DNA from: QHXM01 sp032160165
Lineage (GTDB): Bacteria > Acidobacteriota > Blastocatellia > Pyrinomonadales > Pyrinomonadaceae
Length of the DNA: 64,000 nucleotides
NCBI GenBank assembly: GCA_032160165.1
Contig: JAVHWA010000182.1
Span: forward strand, 1-64,000
Reading direction: 5' to 3'
In this document: piece by piece, positions 33,979 to 41,107 of the stretch
How positions within the stretch are numbered: position 1 is the first letter of the stretch
How the letters are laid out: every line of letters starts with the position of its first letter
The notes under the pieces: generated by a model
Databases searched by the model: none
What the model was told of the DNA's origin: nothing
What the model saw: only the letters and a program-made list of their open reading frames with translations
Made by a program: the position numbers and the translations under genes

Positions 33979-34944
33979 ATGGCCACCAGAAAAATCGAAC
34001 AAGCAACAGAGGGTGCGCCCGACATCGTCATTATCACCGGATTGAGCGGTTCAGGAATGTCGGCGGCTACTAACGCATTCGAGGACCTGGGATACTTCTG
34101 CGTAGATAATCTTCCCTTGACGCTGCTGCAGACGTTTGCGCGATTGGTGCGGCCCCGCGAAGACGGACCTGCGAGGATCGAGCGCGCGGCGCTGGTTATC
34201 AATATCCGCGAGGGCGAGTTTCTTGCGGAGTTCGAGAAAGAGCTCGCGCGTTTGCGTGATCAGGGCTTGCGCGTCTTCGTCCTCTTCCTGGAAGCGTCCG
34301 ACGATGTGCTGCAGCGCAGATTCAGCGAAACGCGACGCCCACATCCGGCGGGCACATCGGGAGGTCTGCTTAAGGCCATCAGCGATGAACGAGCTCGCAT
34401 GGCAAACATTCGCTCGCTCGCCGATCATATTACCGACACTTCCGATCACACCATCCACACGCTGCGGCGGCTCCTCGTGGATCGATTCTGTCTGAACATG
34501 GAAGGCACGCCGATGCGCGTGCAGGTCCTGAGTTTCGGGCATAAGTACGGAAGCCCGCCGGAGATGGAATTGCTCTTTGACGTGCGCCATCTGCCGAATC
34601 CCTACTTCGTGCCCGAGCTGCGTGATCTGTCGGGCCACGACAAGCGATTGGTCGAATATTTAAACTCCAAGCCGGAAGTTGGAGAAACGCTGCAACGTTT
34701 CGGCGACCTGCTCGATTATTTGTTGCCTCTCTACAAACGAGAAGGAAAATCGTATGTCACAGTCGGCATAGGCTGCACCGGTGGACGACACCGCTCCGTT
34801 ATGGTGGCGAACGCTCTGGCCAGACATCTCCGCCGAGGGGGATTCGACGCGCAGGCTGTTCATCGCGACGTCCGCAAGGCAAAACGAAAGGCAGGCAAAC
34901 CCGCTGTCGCTCGCAGCGGAGGAAACCGGCGAGAGCTTGCTTGA
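33979..34944 (+). CDS. rapZ: RapZ-type nucleotide-binding protein with altered Walker A
   Basis: 321 residues from the ATG at 33979 (MATRKIEQ). The P-loop region is IITGLSGSGMSAATNAFEDLGYFCVDNLP: family members have GxSGxGKS/T, but the Lys is Met27 here (ATG at 34057-34059). The second half is well conserved: RVQVLSFGHKYGSPPEMELLFDVRHLPNPYF, then GCTGGRHRSVMVANAL, the C-terminal domain that binds RNA in E. coli RapZ and metabolites in other relatives. Loss of the Walker Lys should reduce or abolish nucleotide hydrolysis, while RNA or ligand binding could persist (inference). It starts 31 bp after hprK, and EIIA begins 11 bp after its stop. Confidence 0.9.
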   Translation: MATRKIEQATEGAPDIVIITGLSGSGMSAATNAFEDLGYFCVDNLPLTLLQTFARLVRPREDGPARIERAALVINIREGEFLAEFEKELARLRDQGLRVFVLFLEASDDVLQRRFSETRRPHPAGTSGGLLKAISDERARMANIRSLADHITDTSDHTIHTLRRLLVDRFCLNMEGTPMRVQVLSFGHKYGSPPEMELLFDVRHLPNPYFVPELRDLSGHDKRLVEYLNSKPEVGETLQRFGDLLDYLLPLYKREGKSYVTVGIGCTGGRHRSVMVANALARHLRRGGFDAQAVHRDVRKAKRKAGKPAVARSGGNRRELA

Positions 34945-34955
34945 GGAAAGAATCA

Positions 34956-35414
34956 ATGGCAGACAAAAAAGAACAGGCTGAAGTTCCACCAAAGGAAGCG
35001 AAAATGGTGGCCGGTGTAATCGTCACCCACGGTCAGCTCGCCAGCGAGTTGCTGGCGGCCGCCGAAATGATTGTCGGCCCGGTCAAACACATCGCGGCCG
35101 TTTCAATCGGCTGGCACGATAACGTCGAAGCGGCACGGGACGAGATCGAGCGCTCGATCGCCCGAGTCTCCGAAGGCTGCGGCGTTCTGATCCTGACGGA
35201 CATGTTCGGTGGGACGCCCACAAACATCACTTCGATGTTCCTGGCCGAAGGCGAGGTCGAGGTTGTAACGGGAGTGAATTTGCCGATGGTAATCAAGCTG
35301 GCGAACCAAACAGAGCAGGAATCGCTGGCGGAGGTCGCTCGGCGGGTTCGCGATCAGGGCAGAGAAGGGATTTATCTCGCCGGCGAGCTCCTCGCACCGC
35401 AGAAGAAAGCCTAG
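34956..35414 (+). CDS. PTS EIIA component, mannose family
   Basis: 152 residues from the ATG at 34956 with GAGGAAAG ahead of it; this makes more sense than the TTG at 34941, which overlaps the rapZ stop. The EIIA-Man fold: GVIVTHGQLASELL with the phosphorylated His25, then VLILTDMFGGTPTNI, the conserved loop near the active site. It should accept phosphate from HPr. No EIIB, EIIC or EIID is encoded nearby, so the phosphate is probably used for regulation and not for sugar uptake (inference). The stop is directly followed by the start of HPr. Confidence 0.92.
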   Translation: MADKKEQAEVPPKEAKMVAGVIVTHGQLASELLAAAEMIVGPVKHIAAVSIGWHDNVEAARDEIERSIARVSEGCGVLILTDMFGGTPTNITSMFLAEGEVEVVTGVNLPMVIKLANQTEQESLAEVARRVRDQGREGIYLAGELLAPQKKA

Positions 35415-35693
35415 ATGATCGAAAGGCGCGTAGTCATCACCAACCGCCTGGGACTTCACGCCCGCGCGGCAGCGCTCCTGGTTCGAACTGCCAGCCGGTA
35501 CAGGAGCGTCCTACGGTTGGAGCGCGCTGACAAGACTGCGGCGGCTGACGCCCGGTCCCTTTTGAGCGTGCTGATGCTGGCGGCCTCTCGCGGGACAGAG
35601 TTGCTGGCAACCGCCGACGGCACTGACGAGAACGAGGCGATGAGCGCGCTGTGTGGTTTGTTTCTCGATGGGTTCGGAGAGAATGATCGTTGA
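35415..35693 (+). CDS. ptsH: HPr phosphocarrier protein
   Basis: 92 residues, starting on the base after the EIIA stop. The active-site His is His15 in NRLGLHARAAALLV. The regulatory Ser is Ser48 in ADARSLLSVLMLAA, where other HPr have K/R-S-I-M. Having both, and an HPr kinase in the same run, means that it can be phosphorylated by enzyme I on the His and by HprK on the Ser. The protein is slightly longer at the C-terminus than typical (GFGENDR). The stop TGA overlaps the TTG start of the next gene. Confidence 0.93.
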   Translation: MIERRVVITNRLGLHARAAALLVRTASRYRSVLRLERADKTAAADARSLLSVLMLAASRGTELLATADGTDENEAMSALCGLFLDGFGENDR

Positions 35694-37486
35694 GGACACG
35701 ACGAAACATAGGCGAACAGGAAGTTCGATGGCAGGGGCTCGGGGTCTCGGACGGCATAGTGGTCGGTCGGGTCCTGCGCGTGTTCAGCGGGGCGCGTCAG
35801 GTTTACCGAGCGACGATCGAAGAAAAAGACATTGAGAGCGAGGCGCGGCGCCTGCGCGCTGCCGTAGGCGTGGCGCGCTCTCAGTTGCTCGCGATAAAGG
35901 CACGAGCAGAGAAGGAACTGGGCGAGGACCATGCTTATATTTTCGACGCACATCTGTTGATGCTTGAGGATCGAAAGCTGCTCGATGAGGTCGAGAATTA
36001 CATCCGGCAGGAGCGCGCGAACGCAGAGTGGGCGGTCAAGGTCGCAGCCGACCGGTTGCTGGCTGTCTATGCAGAGATAAAGGACGATTACCTCCGCGCT
36101 CGTGGTTCCGACATCGAAGACGTCACGCAGCGCATCCTGGTGGCGATGAGCGGAGAGAGTTCGGGTTATCGGAAATTAACGGAAGACGCAGTCATCGTTG
36201 CCGAGGACCTGATGCCCTCCGCCGTTGCCGAACTGGATTTCGATCACGCTCGCGGTATCGCGACCGACGACGGCGGCTGGACGTCACATACCGCGATCAT
36301 CGCTCGCGGATTGGGAATCCCCGCCATCGTAGCGCTGCGCGAACTCCACCGAAACGCCCGCACCGGTGACCGCATCGTGATGGACGCGCAACAGGGCTTG
36401 GCCATACTCCACCCTTCAGCTTCCACACTCGCGCACTACGCATCGGTTGCATCGACCCTGCCTAAAACTCGTGAGATCGCACCCGGCGACGGCCTGAGCC
36501 CGCTAATGACGCTGGATGGCAAAGAGATCACATTGAGAGCTAATGTCGAGCTCCCTGCTGAATATAGCGATGTAAGTCGCTTCGGCGCGCGAGGCATTGG
36601 CCTCTATCGATCCGAGTTCCTCTTTTCAAATCGAAACGCGATGCCCTCAGAGGAAGAACAGTATAGGGCTTATGTAGAGGTCGCGGCGGTGGCAGGAGTG
36701 GATGGAGCGACAGTGCGACTCTTTGATCTCGGTGGCGACAAGATGGGAAACGCGGGGGTGGAATCTGAGAGAAATCCGGCGCTCGGCCTTCGCGCAATTC
36801 GCTTCAGCCTGACCCATGAAAACATCCTGCGGACGCAAGTGCGAGCGATCATCCGTGCCGCCGCGACCGGGCGTTTGGACATTGTAGTCCCCATGATCTC
36901 CGATGTGATGGATGTACGCCGCGCACGACGCATCATCAACGAAGAACGGACTCGACTGGAAGCCGAAGGCAAAGAAGTAGGGCCCTCGAGAATCGGCGCG
37001 ATGATCGAGGTGCCGTCGGCGGTTATGACAGCCGACAAAGTCGCCCGCGAAGTCGATTTCTTCAGTCTGGGGACAAACGATCTGGTGCAGTATCTGCTGG
37101 CGGTCGATCGCGGCAACGAGGGTGTGGCGGACTGGTTCCGATCGCTGCACCCGGCGGTTCTTCAGAGTATCGATCGCACTCTCGACGCTGCCCGTAAGGC
37201 ATTTATTCCTGCAGTGGCGTGCGGCGAGATGGCTTCCACCCCCGCATACGCGGTGATCCTGATCGGCCTCGGCACCACGGACTTAAGCATGACAGCCTCG
37301 TCCATTCCGCGTGTGCGGCGCGCCGTCGCAGCCATCCGATTTGCCGACGCGCAATCGATAGCCAGGGAATGTCTGGAATGTGAAACGGCAGACGATGTGG
37401 AAGAGCTGGTGCGCGTGAGATTTTCGCAGGAATGGCCTGAACTTTTTAAAGCAAAGTCCTTGCCAGCCCGCAGAGATGCAGAGTAA
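35690..37486 (+). CDS. ptsI: PTS enzyme I
   Basis: 598 residues starting at TTG, overlapping the HPr stop by TTGA. The N-terminal domain is LGVSDGIVVGRVLRV. The phosphorylated His is His200 in DDGGWTSHTAIIARGLGIPA, where most enzymes have GGRTSHT. The C-terminal PEP-binding barrel has RLFDLGGDKMGN, NPALGLRAIRF, AMIEVPSAV, FSLGTNDLVQYLLAVDRGN and CGEMAS with the proton-donor Cys. All PEP-binding residues appear intact, so it should be an active PEP-HPr phosphotransferase. No other start codon fits the beginning of the domain. It ends a run of hprK-rapZ-EIIA-HPr-EI and is followed by an unrelated envelope cluster. Confidence 0.94.
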   Translation: MRTRRNIGEQEVRWQGLGVSDGIVVGRVLRVFSGARQVYRATIEEKDIESEARRLRAAVGVARSQLLAIKARAEKELGEDHAYIFDAHLLMLEDRKLLDEVENYIRQERANAEWAVKVAADRLLAVYAEIKDDYLRARGSDIEDVTQRILVAMSGESSGYRKLTEDAVIVAEDLMPSAVAELDFDHARGIATDDGGWTSHTAIIARGLGIPAIVALRELHRNARTGDRIVMDAQQGLAILHPSASTLAHYASVASTLPKTREIAPGDGLSPLMTLDGKEITLRANVELPAEYSDVSRFGARGIGLYRSEFLFSNRNAMPSEEEQYRAYVEVAAVAGVDGATVRLFDLGGDKMGNAGVESERNPALGLRAIRFSLTHENILRTQVRAIIRAAATGRLDIVVPMISDVMDVRRARRIINEERTRLEAEGKEVGPSRIGAMIEVPSAVMTADKVAREVDFFSLGTNDLVQYLLAVDRGNEGVADWFRSLHPAVLQSIDRTLDAARKAFIPAVACGEMASTPAYAVILIGLGTTDLSMTASSIPRVRRAVAAIRFADAQSIARECLECETADDVEELVRVRFSQEWPELFKAKSLPARRDAE

Positions 37487-37629
37487 TATCTTAACGCTGA
37501 TCCAAGCCCTTGTCCCGGGCCAGGCATCAGCACAATCATCGACAGCCTAAGGCTCTAGAGCCACCTCGACGGTAAGCTTAAGAGTGCCGCTCTGGTAAGA
37601 AGGATCCCTAATTTTCCGGTGAACATCTG

Positions 37630-39714
37630 ATGCGAAAACGCTTACGTCCCATAAGCGTGAGTCGGAAGAGTCGGCGCAGAATTGCACGCCGTGCTCGGCT
37701 ACTGTGTGCTTTGCTCGCTTCCTGCGTTGTCGGCTTCACATGGCTTTCGAATTTCTCGGGCAATGCTACCACGGTACCGATGCAGCTTGTGCGGCTGAAT
37801 ATAAGCGGCGACGAGGGGCTGGTCAAAATAGAGATTGTGGCGGACGGCACGCTGGATGGTGCGAGAATTGACCGTTTCTCCCGTGGTCAAGAGACGGTGT
37901 TTCGCGTTCATGGTGTCCGCTCGCTGCTGCGCCGCAGCTATCAAATCGAAGATATGCCGAGTAACGGCGTTCGAACTATGGCGGGGGAGTCCGAAGGCGA
38001 GCCATACGTCGACGTTTTGATATCGATCGAGGACGGAGCGACCGTCGGACAGAAGAAGAGTTTCAATCGGTTGGTGATTGGAGTCTCGTCAGATTTCACC
38101 CGCGTGCGACAGAGGCCAGAGCCCAACGTAGCGGTCGGTGGCACGAAGTCGGAAGCGGATGTCGCGCGAGCTAGTATTGCGAGTATACGCGTTACAGATT
38201 CAACGTCATCAAGCACCGCTTCATCTCAACCTGGCCGAGCATCGCAGTCCGTAGATCAACCGCGACTGATTGCGATGGCGGCTCCTGTCTTTCGCGGCCA
38301 CTCCGTATGGGGCAGCGTTCCCACGCCGACATTCTATTTTTCACGATCGAACAGTGCTGGATTCGTTCCCAGCTTCTTCGCTCCCCAAACCGCGACCGCA
38401 GCTCAACCGGTGTCAGCTGGCTTCTTTAGCATGGCACTCGAGCCGCCGGGAGCGCGACAGGGCGTTTGGGTTCCCGGAACAACCGCGTCCGATCGAGATG
38501 AAACTGGCGGATTGGCACTGGGCGCAGGCATTCTTCGCCCGTCGATCTCGCTCGGCGCGACCTATGATGACAATTTCTTCTATCGGTCGCCGACCGAGCG
38601 CAACCTTGGCATCTTCACCTTCGCCCCCAGGCTGGAGTACGAAGTCCCTGGCGTTTCGCGGGCAGCAAGAATCGCCTATGAAGGCAAACTGCGCAGGCTC
38701 TCAAACGGAAATTGGGCCAACAGTCACACCGTCGACTTTGACTCTCGATTTGATATCACCCCTTTCCTTCGGCTTAGTCTGAGGGACCACTTTATGCGTT
38801 CGCCATTTGATCCGAGGGAATACGACCCGGCCGGCGAAGTTTATATAGTGGGTGACACGTTCAATCGAAACGATGGCGGATTGCGGGTGGAATACAAACT
38901 CAGCGATCGAAACCGAATTGCGCTCGATGGCGCATACAACATGGTTCGATGGAGCGATGATCATATCGCCGGCGCGCCGCTGTTCATCAACTATGATGAA
39001 CTGTCTCCCGGAATCGCATTCGAACGCGACATCTCGGAAGACACGACGGCGCTGGTCAATTTCAGCTTTACGAACACGCTTTCTTCGGTTCCCCTTCGTC
39101 CACAGTTCGATGGCCTAAACGATTCTCAGCGCTACGTCTTCGAAATCGGTCTACGGAAACGTATGTCCGAGAGTGGGGGATTGGCCGCGAAGGTTGGCTA
39201 TGAGCGCAATGTTTTCCGCAACGCTCCCACAGCGAATGACTTTGATGGGCTGGTTTTCGACCTGCGCTTCCGTGGAGATTTGACCCCGAAAACCAATTTT
39301 CAGCTCGCAGCTCTGCGAAAAACGCAGGTTTCGGCGTTTAATCTAGAAGGAGGCAATGCGCGACTGCTCTCGACGGGAGCGAATGCGCGCGTCGAAACCG
39401 CACAGACCGAGAATCTAAGTCTTTCGCTGGGGGTTAACTATCAGCAGTTGGGCTTTCCGCAGGCGATTGTCGCCAACAGTACGGCGAGCGGAGGGGTATT
39501 CGTCGGCCAGTTTGCGGGTGAGCGTCGTAAGGATCATCTCTATGGAGCGTCAGTTGAAGCGGCTTATCGCTGGAGCGAGCTGATGAAAACTCGCCTCGTG
39601 TACAGTTTTTCGCGCAGGGATTCCACGATTCCTGTCTTCACCTTTAACCGAAACCGCATTTCGCTGGTTTTCGAAATAGGCCGGCGCAACAATACCAAGG
39701 GACGGCCGTTCTAG
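37630..39714 (+). CDS. Outer-membrane beta-barrel protein with N-terminal AMIN-like region
   Basis: 694 residues. An Arg-rich start and a hydrophobic stretch (~24-45, LLCALLASCVVGFTWL) form a signal or anchor. Residues ~50-150 are an AMIN-like beta-region (VRLNISGDEGLVKIEIVADGTLDGARI up to SFNRLVIGV). A low-complexity stretch follows at ~165-290, then a barrel of many amphipathic strands (~298-694), beginning LRPSISLGATYDDNFFYRS and ending ISLVFEIGRRNNTKGRPF. The opening SLGATYDDNFF is the usual start of the BBP2-type barrels found with exopolysaccharide export genes. A Wza-like exporter follows 90 bp later. A role in polysaccharide secretion is inferred from this pairing. Confidence 0.75.
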   Translation: MRKRLRPISVSRKSRRRIARRARLLCALLASCVVGFTWLSNFSGNATTVPMQLVRLNISGDEGLVKIEIVADGTLDGARIDRFSRGQETVFRVHGVRSLLRRSYQIEDMPSNGVRTMAGESEGEPYVDVLISIEDGATVGQKKSFNRLVIGVSSDFTRVRQRPEPNVAVGGTKSEADVARASIASIRVTDSTSSSTASSQPGRASQSVDQPRLIAMAAPVFRGHSVWGSVPTPTFYFSRSNSAGFVPSFFAPQTATAAQPVSAGFFSMALEPPGARQGVWVPGTTASDRDETGGLALGAGILRPSISLGATYDDNFFYRSPTERNLGIFTFAPRLEYEVPGVSRAARIAYEGKLRRLSNGNWANSHTVDFDSRFDITPFLRLSLRDHFMRSPFDPREYDPAGEVYIVGDTFNRNDGGLRVEYKLSDRNRIALDGAYNMVRWSDDHIAGAPLFINYDELSPGIAFERDISEDTTALVNFSFTNTLSSVPLRPQFDGLNDSQRYVFEIGLRKRMSESGGLAAKVGYERNVFRNAPTANDFDGLVFDLRFRGDLTPKTNFQLAALRKTQVSAFNLEGGNARLLSTGANARVETAQTENLSLSLGVNYQQLGFPQAIVANSTASGGVFVGQFAGERRKDHLYGASVEAAYRWSELMKTRLVYSFSRRDSTIPVFTFNRNRISLVFEIGRRNNTKGRPF

Positions 39715-39804
39715 CACGGTCGGACCGAGACGGCGACGAGTCTTCACCATTGCCCGGTGCGACTGGTCGCTTCCAATAAATTGGGCTGGAAATTTGAGTG
39801 CACT

Positions 39805-40887
39805 ATGAAAAAAGTTCTTTCCGTTCTGGTTTTCGCGTTGGTTGTGGGCCTCTCGACAACCGCACGATCTCAGTCAAACAACATCCTTCCCACCGGGGCG
39901 GAAACGCCCGGCAAAGCCAGGGAAACAGACACTCGTTCGAGCAATCCCAGCGAAACGGCTAATAAGGAAGCTGGACAGTCGACCGATACGTCGACAGCTT
40001 CGGCATCCGTAGTCGCGCCGACTGATCCCGCGGCCACAACAAGCGATGCGCCGTCGAAGAAGGTTACCACTGTACCCAACGGTGCGAGCGTAGCGAAAAC
40101 TGCGGCGACGAGCGGCGACGCCACATTAACTAGCGATGCGGCAAATCCCCTGACCAACGTCTATCGAGTGGGCGTCGGGGACGTACTGGATATTCGCTTG
40201 CTCAACATCTCAACTCGAGAATCCAGTCTGTTCAGTGTGATGGCCGGCGGCATCCTCGAATATCCTCTCGCGGGGGAGTCCATTCAGGTCGCAGGCCTCA
40301 CAACCGATGAGATCGACGAGCGCCTTACCACTCGAGTGAAGTTGTATGAAAAGCCGGAGATTGTCGTCAGCGTGCGCGAGTTCATGAGCCATAGCGTTAT
40401 CGTTTCTGGCCTGGTAAACGATCCGGGTACCAAGGTCCTTCGCCGCGAAGCGATGCCGCTGTATGTCGTTCTCGCCGAAGCGCAGCTACGCCCCGACGCT
40501 GGGCGAGCCACGATAGTTCGGGCCGATGGTCAAACCGTCACGGTAAACATCTCAGCCGAGAATGCAATTTCCACCCTGGTTATGCCGGGGGATGTCATTA
40601 CCGTAACCACCGCGCCCCCACCACTGCCGCAGTTTTTCTATGTGGGGGGACAGGTTAATTCGCCGGGACAGAAAGATTTTCACGCCGGCATGACACTAAC
40701 GCAGGCAGTGCTGACCTCGGGAGGCACGACCCGGTTTGCCGGAAGCAAGGTTAAGGTCTCCCGGCAAGCGGCCGACGGAAAGCTCGTCACAACCGAGTAC
40801 AACCTAAAACAAATAGAATCAGGAAAAGTCCCGGACCCCACGCTCCAGTCCGGCGATCGACTCGACATTAGTCGCGGGAGCTGGTGA
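39805..40887 (+). CDS. Polysaccharide export protein, Wza family, with SLBB domain
   Basis: 360 residues from the ATG at 39805 (MKKVLSVLVFALVVGLSTTARSQ, a good signal peptide); the frame is open to 39757 but that adds 16 codons of no use. Residues ~25-125 are Ala/Thr/Ser-rich low complexity. The Poly_export domain is at ~128-215 (YRVGVGDVLDIRLLNISTRESSLFSVMAGGILEYPLAGESIQVAGLTTDEI). The SLBB-type segments are HSVIVSGLVNDPGTKVLRREAMPLYVVLAEA and YVGGQVNSPGQKDFHAGMTLTQAVLTSGGTT. These are the parts of Wza that build the periplasmic ring of a capsule/exopolysaccharide channel. No Wzc kinase or glycosyltransferases are in the window. A repeat element follows the stop. Confidence 0.88.
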   Translation: MKKVLSVLVFALVVGLSTTARSQSNNILPTGAETPGKARETDTRSSNPSETANKEAGQSTDTSTASASVVAPTDPAATTSDAPSKKVTTVPNGASVAKTAATSGDATLTSDAANPLTNVYRVGVGDVLDIRLLNISTRESSLFSVMAGGILEYPLAGESIQVAGLTTDEIDERLTTRVKLYEKPEIVVSVREFMSHSVIVSGLVNDPGTKVLRREAMPLYVVLAEAQLRPDAGRATIVRADGQTVTVNISAENAISTLVMPGDVITVTTAPPPLPQFFYVGGQVNSPGQKDFHAGMTLTQAVLTSGGTTRFAGSKVKVSRQAADGKLVTTEYNLKQIESGKVPDPTLQSGDRLDISRGSW

Positions 40888-40902
40888 GAAGAAAAGCAGT
40901 CA

Positions 40903-40977
40903 ATAGTAATCGTGAATCGTAAATAGTCCAAAGAGCTTTTCTGCTTCTCGATTTACCATTTACGATTTACGACCTTT
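40903..40977. repeat. Inverted-repeat element, unit TCGTAAA
   Basis: The left arm 40903-40928 has AATCGTGAATCGTAAATAG. A spacer of about 20 bp follows, and the right arm 40949-40977 has ATTTACCATTTACGATTTACG. It lies 16 bp after the stop of the export gene. A further ~130 bp up to 41107 show nothing else apart from the ribosome site. Confidence 0.8.
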
Positions 40978-41107
40978 AAGGGTATTATTCAGCGCGCTGG
41001 AGCTTAATACCTTTCTGCTTGGCGAAGACGGCCCTGGCGAATGCCGACGGACTTTACCGGATCAATTCATCGAAAATATTGCCCCCACCTGCCGGAGGTT
41101 TACTACC

